From Streptomyces sp. NRRL F-5122 (GTDB lineage: Bacteria; Actinomycetota; Actinomycetes; Streptomycetales; Streptomycetaceae), in NCBI RefSeq assembly GCF_001507435.1, contig NZ_LMWH01000070.1, positions 62,001 to 126,000 on the forward strand: 64,000 nt of DNA, given 5' to 3'. The notes beneath the pieces were generated by a model. That model was given only the letters and a program-made list of their open reading frames with translations, was not told the origin of the DNA and did not search any database. Positions 55,310-64,000 of this stretch are shown piece after piece (the stretch's first letter is position 1; every line of letters starts with the position of its first letter). A program made the translations under genes and the position numbers.

Positions 55310-56740
55310 TCAGGGTCCGGCGGCGACCAGTTCCTCCACCGAGTCATGTCGTATGCGCTCCGCCGGTATTCCGATGTCCCGGAGCACGCCCACACCGCTG
55401 CGGATCATTCCGGGCGGTCCCGAGAGATAGGCGTCGTACTCGTTCCAGGGCCCGTACCCGCGTATGACGTCCGGCAGCTGCTGGTCCGCCTGCTCGTCGA
55501 CGACCGGCCGGACCGACAGCCAGGAATGGCTCTGCTGGAGTCGCAGCATGGTGTCGATGTCGTACAGGTCGTGGTCGGTGCGCGCCCCGTAGAAGACCTC
55601 GACCGGGCGTCGCTCGCCGTGTTCGGCGACATCCTCGACCAGGGCCTTGATGGGTGCGATACCGGTGCCGCCGCCGAGACAGAGCAGCCCGCTGTGCGTG
55701 GTGTGGTCGACGGTCATCGTGCCGGCGGGCGGGCCGAGGCGGATGACATCGCCGGGGCGGGCCCGGTGGACGAGCGCGTTGGAGACCCAGCCCGCGGGGA
55801 CCGCCTTCACATGGAACGAGAGCAGTCCGTCCGAACGCGGCGCCGAGGCGAAGGAGTAGTGCCGCCATACCCGCGGCCACCACGGGGTCTCCACGCTGGT
55901 GTACTGCCCGGCGAGGAACGGGTACGGCTGGTCGGGGCGCACGGTGATCACCGCGATGTCCGGTGTGCGCAGGTCGTGCGAGACCACCTCGGCATACCAC
56001 CAGGCCGGAGCCCGCAACTCGTCCGCAGCCGCCGCGTCGATCATCACCTGGGAGATCGTCGTGTACGCCCGCACCCAGGCCGCCTCGGTCTGCTCGTCCC
56101 AGATCGCGGGGGCGTACTTGCTCAGCGCGCCGATAAGGCATTCGCCGACGGCCGGGTAGTGCTCGGGCCGGGTGCCGTACTTGCGGTGGCCGCGACCGAG
56201 GTTCTGCAGATAGGCGACGAGGATCTCGGTGTTGTCCATGTGCTCGGCGGCGGTCAGCAATGCCTTGAGCAGCCTGTCCCGCTGAGTGTCCATGGCAGCG
56301 GGGAACAACGGCCTCAGATCGGGGTGGCGCACGAACAGCAGCGCGTAGAAGTACGAGGTGACCTTGTCGGCGATGGGCCCGACCTCGGCCATGGTCCGCC
56401 GGATGAGCACGGCGTCGGGCGATGGCTCGGGCTCGGGGGCGGTGCGGCGAGGGGACGGCTGCCGCTCCGGGGAGGCCACCCCGTGGGCGGGTTCCGGCTC
56501 GGTGATGGGGCGACCCGAGGGGGCGGCCGCTCCCGACCGCGGATGTATTCGGGGCTGTTCGGCACCGCCACCGGAGGTCGGGCGGCCGACGGGCCGCATC
56601 GCCGCCAGACGGCTGCCCTCGGGAGTCTCCTGCTCCCCACCCGGGGGTGTCTGGGGCTGGCTGCGGGGCGTGAACCAACCGCCCCCGCCGCTGCCGCCGG
56701 ACGTGCCGTCGTCGGCCGACATGGTGGTCGGAGCGTTCAT
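55310..56740 (-). CDS. Flavohaemoglobin-like protein (globin plus FAD/NAD reductase) with disordered N-terminus
   Basis: A 476-residue NO-dioxygenase-like fusion. A Pro/Ser/Gly-rich N-terminal region of about 110 residues precedes the globin (about 115-235: FVRHPDLRPLFPAAM, and His in LGRGHRKYG as the likely haem ligand). The reductase has FAD motif WRHYSFASAP and NAD motif LCLGGGTGIAPIKAL. The layout is that of Hmp, plus the extra tail. ATG 56740 is chosen with GAGG six bases upstream. The 417-base gap to the next gene holds no other gene. Role: NO detoxification likely, not proven. Confidence 0.86.
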   Translation of the reverse strand: MNAPTTMSADDGTSGGSGGGGWFTPRSQPQTPPGGEQETPEGSRLAAMRPVGRPTSGGGAEQPRIHPRSGAAAPSGRPITEPEPAHGVASPERQPSPRRTAPEPEPSPDAVLIRRTMAEVGPIADKVTSYFYALLFVRHPDLRPLFPAAMDTQRDRLLKALLTAAEHMDNTEILVAYLQNLGRGHRKYGTRPEHYPAVGECLIGALSKYAPAIWDEQTEAAWVRAYTTISQVMIDAAAADELRAPAWWYAEVVSHDLRTPDIAVITVRPDQPYPFLAGQYTSVETPWWPRVWRHYSFASAPRSDGLLSFHVKAVPAGWVSNALVHRARPGDVIRLGPPAGTMTVDHTTHSGLLCLGGGTGIAPIKALVEDVAEHGERRPVEVFYGARTDHDLYDIDTMLRLQQSHSWLSVRPVVDEQADQQLPDVIRGYGPWNEYDAYLSGPPGMIRSGVGVLRDIGIPAERIRHDSVEELVAAGP

Positions 56741-57157
56741 GGTGTGCCTCGCCTCGAACATCTTTCGGTCGGTCTGCGCACTTCCCCGGCCGGAGGGTGA
56801 CTGCTTCACCCCGCCGACGGCCCTGCTTCCCCCCGTTCGGTCCCTCAAGTCCAATGCGGCACAGTCAACCTGGAATCCCGCGGTGTACGGACTGGTAAGC
56901 CAAGAGTGTGATGTTGGCCGCAGCACTCTCACCGCAGCATCCCACTCGGCCCCGGCTCTCGGCCGTGTAACAGAGAATGCGGGCCTTCGATCTCTCCGTC
57001 CCGTTAAGCTGCATTGGCATGCGTTCGCGCCCTGCGGAACGTGCGCACATCACACCGGACGCGAACCGGACTCGACCATACCGGTCGCCGTCTCACACAC
57101 AAGTCCCCTTTGGGTCGGCCGTGAAGCGGCAACGGCGCGAACCAGTGATTTCCTCGA
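56741..57157. other. 417-base gap between the flavohaemoglobin-like gene and the HAD gene
   Basis: Both flanking genes run leftward. I find no NsrR-type palindrome that is convincing, no hairpin and no supported ORF. It must hold the promoter of the flavohaemoglobin-like gene. Confidence 0.45.
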
Positions 57158-57790
57158 TTACCGGGCGCGGCGAACCAATTCATAGGCATCCCACAGATCC
57201 CGCCCGGTATACGTGTGGGTCGCACGGCCTTCCAGATGCCGGTCCGCATTGACCGCGACAGACACCGGAACCACCTCGAACAGGTCCTTGTCCGACAGCG
57301 AGTCACCGTAGGCGACGCAGTCGGTGAGGCCTACTCCGAACTCCGTGCAGAGTCCGGCCGCGATCCGCACCTTGGCGGCGGAGCTCATGAGTCCCGCCGG
57401 ATCCACGGGCTCCCTGAAGGGCAACGCGGGGAAGCGGGAGCCGAACGTCGCATGCGCTCCCCACTGCGTCAGCCGCTCCACGAAGAACGAGGGCGAGAGC
57501 GAGATCACGACGCAGTAGTCGCCGGCCTCGCGGATCTCCGTCCACACCTCCTGGATACGGGTCAGCCAGGGAGCCGCCGTGAACGCGGCCGCCACATGCT
57601 CCTCCGTGAGTTCCTTCCATAGCCCGTACACCTGCGTGGCGTACTCCGGCGGTCCTATGCGCCCGCTCGCGATCGCCGTGTCCAGCGCCACGGTCTCGGC
57701 CTCCAGGCCGAGTTGCCGCGATATCTCCACGGGTGCCGTCGTCCCATGCAGCAACGTCCCGTCCAGATCGAAGAGATGCAGTCTCGCCAT
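57158..57790 (-). CDS. HAD-IB family hydrolase
   Basis: A 210-residue phosphatase. LFDLDGTLLHG holds the nucleophile Asp; SLSPSFF is the second motif, and GDSLSDKDLFEVV with AVNADRHL ends the fold. It resembles the phosphoserine-phosphatase subgroup (HAD-IB). The start ATG 57790 is preferred over a TTG two codons earlier. It is divergent from the GNAT gene at 57999; a parS site lies in the 208-base gap between them. The substrate is unknown. Confidence 0.88.
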   Translation of the reverse strand: MARLHLFDLDGTLLHGTTAPVEISRQLGLEAETVALDTAIASGRIGPPEYATQVYGLWKELTEEHVAAAFTAAPWLTRIQEVWTEIREAGDYCVVISLSPSFFVERLTQWGAHATFGSRFPALPFREPVDPAGLMSSAAKVRIAAGLCTEFGVGLTDCVAYGDSLSDKDLFEVVPVSVAVNADRHLEGRATHTYTGRDLWDAYELVRRAR

Positions 57791-57901
57791 GGGCAAGGAG
57801 GCTAGCGTCCGCCTGCTCCCTCGTCCCGGGATGCCCCTCGGCCGTCCGGGATCCGGCCCGTCATTCGCCCACCGACGACCGGTCGTGATCGGATCATCAC
57901 C

Positions 57902-57915
57902 GTTTCACGTGAAAC
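57902..57915. promoter_or_regulatory. parS site (perfect)
   Basis: GTTTCACGTGAAAC in the gap between the divergent HAD and GNAT genes, clear of both coding regions. Perfect match to the streptomycete consensus. Confidence 0.92.
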
Positions 57916-57998
57916 ATCTGACCCTGTCCTGCGCGGTCGGGCGCGGCATGGCGAAAAGGGTGTGCGTTCGACCTCAAACCGGTGGACGCCAGTGGCTC

Positions 57999-58892
57999 AT
58001 GTCAGACAGCCTGACCTGCGTGTCGACACCTTCCCTCGCCGATCTGCCCATTCGCCGTCTGACGCCCCGCGATCTCATCGCCTGCGCCGACTTGTCCCAG
58101 GACCGGGGGTGGCCACGCGAGGAACACAAGTGGGGACTTCTCCTGGCCGCCGGAAAGGGCTACGGAATCGACGACCCGCACGGTGGCCTCGTCTCCGCCT
58201 GTGTCGTGACCCAGTACGGGACCGAGTACCGACCCGATCTGAGCGCCATCGGCATGGTGCTCGTCGCCGAACGGCATGCCCGTCAGGGCGTCGGTCGTCG
58301 TCTGATGCGGCATGTGGTGGCCGAGTCGGGCGCCACCGCCACTCCGCTCACGCTCTACGCAACGCCCCATGGCCGACCCCTTTACGAAGGGCTCGGCTTC
58401 AAGGTCACGGGCAGCGCCGAGATGGTGCGCGGCCGTTTCACGCCCGATGGGGCCGCATCGGGCGTCGCCACCCGTGCGGCCACCGGCGAGGACCTCGCCG
58501 CCCTTGTCCGGCTCGACGCGGAGGTGTTCGGTGCCGACCGCACCCATGTGATCACCCGCCTGCCCGCCTTCGCCGACCAGTTGCGTGTCGCCGAGGAGAA
58601 CGGACGGATCATCGGTTACGCGGCCGCCTGGCCCAACATGGACACCCACGTCGTGGGTCCGCTCATCGCCCGCGACACCGAGACGGCGAAGGCCCTGATC
58701 GCGTCGCTCGCCGCCCACACCTCCCGGCCGCTGCGCACCGACGTCGATGTGCGCCATGAGGAACTGCTGAGCTGGCTGAAGGAACGCGGCCTCGCCTCCG
58801 TCGGCTTCAACGCGGTCATGACCCATGGCATCCCGGACCTGCCCGGCGACTGGACGCGGCGCTTCGCCCCGGTGACGGTCGCCGCCGGCTGA
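57999..58892 (+). CDS. Tandem GNAT acetyltransferase
   Basis: A 297-residue protein with two GNAT-like halves. The first has VLVAERHARQGVGRRLM, the acetyl-CoA pyrophosphate loop (Q/RxxGxG/A), and LYATPHGRPLYEGLGF. The second half (about 155-297) lacks a clear acetyl-CoA loop, so it is probably the non-catalytic partner domain. ATG 57999. Target amine unknown. It is convergent with the MFS gene with 72 bases between them. Confidence 0.86.
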   Translation: MSDSLTCVSTPSLADLPIRRLTPRDLIACADLSQDRGWPREEHKWGLLLAAGKGYGIDDPHGGLVSACVVTQYGTEYRPDLSAIGMVLVAERHARQGVGRRLMRHVVAESGATATPLTLYATPHGRPLYEGLGFKVTGSAEMVRGRFTPDGAASGVATRAATGEDLAALVRLDAEVFGADRTHVITRLPAFADQLRVAEENGRIIGYAAAWPNMDTHVVGPLIARDTETAKALIASLAAHTSRPLRTDVDVRHEELLSWLKERGLASVGFNAVMTHGIPDLPGDWTRRFAPVTVAAG

Positions 58893-58964
58893 GCCGGTCT
58901 CCGGACAAGACGCGTGCCCGGGAGGCCGGAGACACGCGTCTCGTCCATGGAAGGGGCAGCCCGG

Positions 58965-60173
58965 TCAGTGGTGCACCGCAGCGGGCCGCTCGCTGGGCAC
59001 ACCACCCGTCACGACCGTGCCGGAGGTCGTCTCGCGGCGCTCCAGGGCCGCGGAGAGGAAGGCCAGCAGCAGAGCCGACACCGCGAGGAGCGCGCCGACC
59101 CAGTTGGGGGCGGTGTAGCCGAGCCCTGCGGCGATCACCATGCCACCGAGCCATGCGGACAACGCATTGCCGAGGTTGAAGGCGCCGATGTTGGCGGCCG
59201 AGGCGAGCGTCGGGGCACCATGGGCGTGATCCAGCACCCGCTTCTGCAGCGGAGGCACGGTGGCGAACCCGAGGGCCCCGACCAGGACGATCGTGAGCGC
59301 GGCAAGCAGCTTGTTGTGCGCGGTCAGTGTGAACAGCGCGAGGACGAGGGCCAGACCGCCGAGCGACACGTACAGCATGGGCATGAGCGCGCGGTCCGCG
59401 TACCGGCCGCCGATGAGATTGCCGCCCACCATGCCCAGTCCGAACAGCACCAGCAGCAAGGTGACCGAGCTGTCGGCGAATCCTGTGACGTTGGTCATCA
59501 TCGGCGCGATGTAGGTGATGGCAGCGAACACGCCGCCGAAGCCGAGGACGGTCATCGCCATGGCGAGCAGGACCTGGACGTTCTTGAATGCGGCCAGCTC
59601 GTGGCGGAGGTGGACGCCTTCCGGCTTGGGCAGGTCGGGCACGAGCTTCGCGACACCGAGCAGCCCGATCACGCCGAGTGCGGCGACTAGTGCGAAGGTG
59701 ACCCGCCAGCCGGCGGACTGCCCGACGAGAGTGCCGAGCGGAACACCCACGACGTTGGCGATGGTCAGGCCGCTGAACATCATGGAGATGGCGGCGGCCT
59801 TCCGCTGTGGAGCGACCAGCTCGGCAGCGACGACCGAGCCGATGCCGAAGAAGGCGCCATGGGCCAGGGATGCCACCACACGGCCCACCAGCATCAGACC
59901 GAAGGCCGGGGCTACGGCGGAGATCAGGTTGCCGAGGACGAAGAGGCCCATCAGGAGCATCAGCATCCGCTTGCGGGAGACCTTGGTACCGAGCGCGGTC
60001 ATGATCGGGGCACCGAACATCACACCCAGGGCATAGCCGGTCACCAGCAGACCGGCCGTGGGGATGGTGACTCCGAAGTCGTCGGCGACCTCGGGTAGCA
60101 CTCCCATGATCACGAATTCCGTGGTTCCGATCCCGAAGGCCCCGATCGCGAGGGCCAGAAGCGCGAGAGGCAT
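58965..60173 (-). CDS. MFS transporter (DHA1-like efflux pump)
   Basis: A 402-residue permease with 12 hydrophobic helices. The N-terminal GIGTTEFVIMGVLPEVADD is the signature of the AraJ/YdhP-like DHA1 sugar or drug efflux group, and motif A-like TKVSRKRML lies between helices 2 and 3. It is divergent from a MarR gene, a normal layout for drug-responsive control. The start ATG 60173. Substrate unknown. Confidence 0.92.
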   Translation of the reverse strand: MPLALLALAIGAFGIGTTEFVIMGVLPEVADDFGVTIPTAGLLVTGYALGVMFGAPIMTALGTKVSRKRMLMLLMGLFVLGNLISAVAPAFGLMLVGRVVASLAHGAFFGIGSVVAAELVAPQRKAAAISMMFSGLTIANVVGVPLGTLVGQSAGWRVTFALVAALGVIGLLGVAKLVPDLPKPEGVHLRHELAAFKNVQVLLAMAMTVLGFGGVFAAITYIAPMMTNVTGFADSSVTLLLVLFGLGMVGGNLIGGRYADRALMPMLYVSLGGLALVLALFTLTAHNKLLAALTIVLVGALGFATVPPLQKRVLDHAHGAPTLASAANIGAFNLGNALSAWLGGMVIAAGLGYTAPNWVGALLAVSALLLAFLSAALERRETTSGTVVTGGVPSERPAAVHH

Positions 60174-60189
60174 GAGGTAGACCTTCCAA

Positions 60190-60252
60190 GCGATTGCATG
60201 TGCGCTTTGTAAGCGTACACATTAATTGCAGACGCGCCATATATGCAATCGC
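60190..60252. promoter_or_regulatory. Candidate MarR operator between MFS and marR genes
   Basis: Inverted repeats in the 140-base divergent gap: GCGATTGCAT (60190-60199) against ATGCAATCGC (60243-60252), and an inner ATTGCA (60225-60230) that can pair with TGCAAT of the right arm. A CGCTT-N3-AAGCG dyad (60203-60215) lies between. They fit repressor half-sites for both promoters. Confidence 0.6.
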
Positions 60253-60313
60253 AGGCTATTGCGGCGGTGCCCTATCCTGGAGGGTGAGCCGCTCCGGGAC
60301 GGAGGACAACGCC

Positions 60314-60772
60314 ATGACAGCGACGGACCCCTCGCTCACCGCCCTTGCCCAGGGTTGGTGTGCCCTCTCCCTGCTCCACGGGAGGATCGAGGCCCGTATC
60401 GAGCGAGCCCTGCAGGCCAGGCACGGACTCAGTGTCCGCGAGTACTCCCTGCTGGACGTGCTGAGCCGCCAGCACGACGGCGAGGGAGGACATCTCCAGA
60501 TGAAGCAGGTCGCCGACGCGGTGGTTCTCAGCCAGAGCGCCACGACCCGGCTGGTCACACGGCTCGAGGACCGTGGTCTGCTCGCGCGCTACCTCTGCCC
60601 GACCGATCGCCGCGGGATCTACACCAACGTCTCCGAGGCCGGCCTCCAGCTCCTCGAAGAGGCCCGTCCCACCAATGACGCCGCACTGCGCGAGGCACTG
60701 GACGAAGCGACCAAGAACCCCGAGCTGGCACCGCTGGTCCGCGTCGTCGAGTCGTTGAGCGTGCCCGCGTAG
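60314..60772 (+). CDS. MarR family transcriptional regulator
   Basis: A 152-residue regulator with the winged helix at about 55-115 (MKQVADAVVLSQSATTRLVTRLEDRGLL, then DRRGIYTNVSEAG). It is likely to repress the divergent MFS gene and itself. ATG 60314 has GGAGG at good spacing. The effector is probably a small phenolic or drug-like compound, by family habit. Confidence 0.93.
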   Translation: MTATDPSLTALAQGWCALSLLHGRIEARIERALQARHGLSVREYSLLDVLSRQHDGEGGHLQMKQVADAVVLSQSATTRLVTRLEDRGLLARYLCPTDRRGIYTNVSEAGLQLLEEARPTNDAALREALDEATKNPELAPLVRVVESLSVPA

Positions 60773-60826
60773 CGGGCCCCCCACCTCAGCATCCGGTGAG
60801 CTCGCCCCTCCACGTAGGGTGCGGGC

Positions 60827-61279
60827 ATGGGAGACCTTGAGATACGCCCTGTCGTCACGGACGACGTTTCCGCCGTCGTCGTCATGCTGGCCGACGACCC
60901 GCTCGGCGCCCGGCGTGAGTCGCCGGACGATCTGACGCCGTACCTGAACGCGTTGGAGCGGGTGAACGGGGATCCGAATCAGCACCTCATGGTCGCCGTA
61001 CGCGACGGCCGTATCGTCGGGACCCTCCAGCTTTCGATCATCCCGGGGCTGTCCCGCCGGGGTGCGACGCGCTCGATCGTCGAGGCTGTACGCATCCACG
61101 CCGATGAACGCGGCAGCGGCCTCGGTACACAGCTCCTCCAGTGGGCGATCGACGAATCCCGCCGCCAGGACTGCCAGTTGGTCCAGCTGACGTCCGATGT
61201 CAGCCGGACGGATGCCCACCGCTTCTACGAGCGTCTGGGATTCGAGGCATCGCACATGGGGTTCAAGCTCGCGCTCTGA
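60827..61279 (+). CDS. GNAT family acetyltransferase
   Basis: A 150-residue single GNAT. The acetyl-CoA loop is RIHADERGSGLGTQLL; FYERLGFEASHMGFKL closes the fold. It starts 54 bases after marR and could be co-transcribed with it. ATG 60827. The acceptor is unknown. Confidence 0.9.
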   Translation: MGDLEIRPVVTDDVSAVVVMLADDPLGARRESPDDLTPYLNALERVNGDPNQHLMVAVRDGRIVGTLQLSIIPGLSRRGATRSIVEAVRIHADERGSGLGTQLLQWAIDESRRQDCQLVQLTSDVSRTDAHRFYERLGFEASHMGFKLAL

Positions 61280-61317
61280 GCGGACCCCGCCTTACCGGTC
61301 CACCCGGCCGGCGCCGC

Positions 61318-61331
61318 GTTTCACGTGAAAC
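61318..61331. promoter_or_regulatory. parS site (perfect)
   Basis: GTTTCACGTGAAAC between the convergent GNAT gene (ends 61279) and serine hydrolase gene (ends 61356). It is the parS site nearest dnaB. Confidence 0.92.
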
Positions 61332-61355
61332 ACGGCGTCGGCCGGGCAACGGTCG

Positions 61356-62741
61356 CTAGCCGATCCCTCGCCATCCGTCCGGGTCCACTCCGCCCGGCAC
61401 TGAAGCGCTCTCGTCGTACGGCTGACGCGTGAACACGAACGACCCGACGTCCAGGTGCCTCACGACACCGTCGGGGGTTCGCACGGCCCGCAGCAGCTCT
61501 CCGGCGTAGTAGCCCTCCAACCCCGTCCATGTGCCGTCACCGTTCGCACGGAACCGGGAGCGACGGCCGTTGCCGGACAGCGGCTCCAACGCGATGAGCC
61601 CGTCCGCCGTGATGCGCAGGGCGAAACCGTACGTCCCCCAGTACCACTGTCCCGCCCACTCCAGCACGGACGGATCGACGTCCGACCACGGGCGCCATGG
61701 CCCGGGGATCCTCGGTTCGGCCTCGGCGACGATACGGACGAGATCGGCACCCACCGTGGACACCTGCAGGCCGGAGGTGCAGTTCGCCAGGACAACGGCC
61801 GCGACGTCGTCCTCCACACCGATGGTGAGACAGGCGAGAAAGCCCGGCAGAGACCCCGTGTGTCCCACCAGAAGCCGCTCGCCCGAACGCCTGGTCTCCA
61901 GACCCAGACAGTAGGCGTAGCCGGCCATCACATCGGCGCTTTCAGGGGGAGCCGCCGGCGTGCGCATCTCCAGAAGCGACTGGGCGCTCAGCACCCGGTC
62001 ATCGCCCTGGACCAGGAAGGCCGCGAATCTGGCCAGGTCACCGGTCGTGGACCACAGTTGCCCAGCCGGGGCCATCCGCCCGAGGTCCTCGGACGGTTCC
62101 GGAAGCATGACATCGGCCCAGGGATGCACCGCCCAGCCTCCTGCGTGGGGCGCTCGAGGACGCCCGCTCGTGCGACGCAGGTCCAGCGGCTCGAGCACCT
62201 CGCTGCGCAGGACCTCCTCCCACGGGGCTCCCCGCAGCTTCTCGACCAGCGCTCCCAGCAACGTGTAGCCGGGGTTCGAGTAGTGGAACCGCCTGCCGGC
62301 CGCATGCAGGAACGGCTGCTCACCCAGCACGTCCGCGAGCTCCGGACGCAGGGATCCGGGTGTGCGCTCCCACCACGGCGCAGGTGACTCGGCCGCCAGA
62401 CCGCTTGTGTGGGAGAGCAGTTCGGCGATGGTCACCTCCCCGGCCACGGTGCCCGGCAGATGCTTCTCCAGCGGGTCTCCGAGGTCCAGGAGCCCCTCGT
62501 CCCGCAGCCGCATCACCAGAACCGCGGTGAAGGTCTTGGTGATGGAACCGATCCGGTACTGCACGTTCTCGTCGGGCGCGTGACCGTCCACGGAGGTGCG
62601 CGAGCCGTGCCACACCGTCCGTCCGCCCCGCACGACGGCGGCCACCAGCGACGGCGCCCGCCCTTCGGCCTGCGCAACGGCGATCCGATGCAACAGAGCC
62701 CGACGCGTCGCGGGAAGCAGATCCTCTTGAGGTGTCGTCAT
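61356..62741 (-). CDS. Serine hydrolase (class C beta-lactamase family)
   Basis: A 461-residue serine hydrolase of the beta-lactamase/esterase superfamily. The active Ser is in SITKTFTA (S-x-x-K), Tyr-x-Asn is YSN and the third motif is HTG. No signal peptide is seen, so it probably acts in the cytosol, as in esterase- or DD-peptidase-like members. A C-terminal domain of about 110 residues follows. ATG 62741 (MTTPQED) gives the family length. Substrate unknown. Confidence 0.88.
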   Translation of the reverse strand: MTTPQEDLLPATRRALLHRIAVAQAEGRAPSLVAAVVRGGRTVWHGSRTSVDGHAPDENVQYRIGSITKTFTAVLVMRLRDEGLLDLGDPLEKHLPGTVAGEVTIAELLSHTSGLAAESPAPWWERTPGSLRPELADVLGEQPFLHAAGRRFHYSNPGYTLLGALVEKLRGAPWEEVLRSEVLEPLDLRRTSGRPRAPHAGGWAVHPWADVMLPEPSEDLGRMAPAGQLWSTTGDLARFAAFLVQGDDRVLSAQSLLEMRTPAAPPESADVMAGYAYCLGLETRRSGERLLVGHTGSLPGFLACLTIGVEDDVAAVVLANCTSGLQVSTVGADLVRIVAEAEPRIPGPWRPWSDVDPSVLEWAGQWYWGTYGFALRITADGLIALEPLSGNGRRSRFRANGDGTWTGLEGYYAGELLRAVRTPDGVVRHLDVGSFVFTRQPYDESASVPGGVDPDGWRGIG

Positions 62742-62923
62742 GACTACAGTCCACCCCGCCCGGCATTTCCACGTCGAGCGCAATATCCGGCCCCTGCCGA
62801 CGGGCCACCGTTCAGCGGAGGTGATGCACGGCGGAACGAGGCGCTGCGACCGCCGCGTCCGAGCTTCAACTCCCCTGTCACTTCCTCACGTCGGTGCCAG
62901 GGGCCGTGCTGGAGGATGGAGAC

Positions 62924-63040
62924 GTGCAGCTTCCATACGTCCATCGCGTCAGCAAGTACGACCCCGCCGAACGTGACGAACATGGGCACTACACCGGCAC
63001 CGAGGACACCGTCAGCGATCACGGCAAGACCGAGCTCTGA
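62924..63040 (+). pseudogene. Truncated 5' remnant of a conserved streptomycete gene
   Basis: A GTG with a good ribosome site (GGAGGATGGAGAC) starts a 38-residue reading frame, VQLPYVHRVSKYDPAERDEH, then GHYTGTEDTVSDHGKTEL and stop. I recall longer Streptomyces proteins with this same N-terminal sequence (about 170 residues); here it stops after the DTVSDHG block. The 250 bases after it do not continue in any frame I tried, so I call it a truncated gene. This rests on memory of the family and should be searched. Confidence 0.6.
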
Positions 63041-63243
63041 CCCCAACTCGTGAGCTGCAGGTTTCCGCGACCTGTGTCATCTGCTGGAGTGCGGCTCCGT
63101 GTCAGCTGCTCAATCGGCGGGACCTCGGCCGAGAGCTCCTCGAAGCACATGGCCCACTTCGCGATGGCGCTGTCCGGCTCGATGAAACGGCGGTTCACAC
63201 ACTCAATGGCCTGAGCAGGCCCTCCGGCGCGTCGCAGCGGCAC
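63019..63243 (-). other. Unrecognised short reading frame between remnant and dnaB
   Basis: A 74-residue frame (MPLRRAGGPAQAIECVNRRF and on, with FIEPDSAIAKWAMCFEELSAE) with more protein-like composition than most shadows. It has no clear ribosome site and overlaps the remnant's end. It could be a fragment of an inserted gene; I do not recognise it. The remaining bases to dnaB (63244-63293) show nothing. Confidence 0.3.
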
Positions 63244-63293
63244 TCTCGTCGTCTCGAGCGAGGAAGAACACTGTGTCGTGGGCCATCTGAAGA

Positions 63294-64000
<707 letters not shown>

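Noticed and set aside
55805..55817. CTTCACATGGAAC, similar to parS
   Set aside because: It has two changes including the central CACGTG core and encodes conserved reductase residues (SFHVK), so it is probably coincidence.
55346..56800. 484-residue plus-strand reading antisense to the flavohaemoglobin-like gene
   Set aside because: It has no known motif and the opposite strand holds clear globin, FAD and NAD motifs.

Overview
This is a 64-kb piece of a high-GC actinobacterial chromosome, almost certainly a Streptomyces from the origin-proximal core. The signs are GTG and TTG starts, a TTA (bldA-type) codon in one regulator, SsgA/SsgR sporulation proteins, DUF5926 and DUF5326 family proteins, a fused CydCD, and several parS and DnaA-box sequences close to dnaB, which runs off the right edge. 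I see no insertion sequence, prophage, CRISPR array or rRNA operon. One tRNA (Ser-GCU) is present.

Layout, left to right. 0-11 kb: HtrA-type membrane protease (partial), glycerophosphodiesterase, a HATPase anti-sigma-like protein, a SEC-C/DUF5926 protein, a prim-pol-like protein, a GAF+PP2C phosphatase, an aminopeptidase P and a MocR-type GntR regulator. 11-18.3 kb: a copper and periplasmic redox block (Met-containing membrane protein, YcnI, Sco1, PCu(A)C, CopC-CopD fusion, Tat-exported Dyp peroxidase). 18.4-22 kb: pheA, a DnaA-box cluster, serS, a HAD phosphatase and tRNA-Ser. 22.4-26.4 kb: a four-gene operon of two ABC ATPase/permease pairs. 26.7-32.6 kb: hydrolase-SDR fusion, RNA 2'-phosphotransferase preceded by a second DnaA-box group, flavin oxidoreductase, a second HAD, and an M23 peptidase. 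32.7-38.8 kb: cydA-cydB-cydCD with a perfect Rex operator upstream.

39-64 kb: HisC-type aminotransferase, LacI regulator, calcineurin-type phosphatase, membrane protein, PPOX flavoprotein, thiC with a TPP riboswitch, YibE/F transporter, ssgA with its IclR-type regulator ssgR, small membrane proteins, cupin, low-Mr tyrosine phosphatase, PLP lyase, LysR, NUDIX, a flavohaemoglobin-like protein, HAD, GNATs, an MFS/MarR divergent pair, a serine hydrolase, a truncated gene and dnaB.

The most striking layer is non-coding. Five 14-mers matching the ParB-binding parS palindrome (three perfect, two with one change), plus a sixth near match inside a hairpin, all lie between 36 and 61.4 kb and get denser towards dnaB. 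One is nested inside the facultative stem of the thiC TPP riboswitch; another overlaps the start codon of cydCD. DnaA-box groups sit upstream of serS and of the phosphotransferase gene. Housekeeping genes here therefore share their leaders with chromosome replication and segregation sites.
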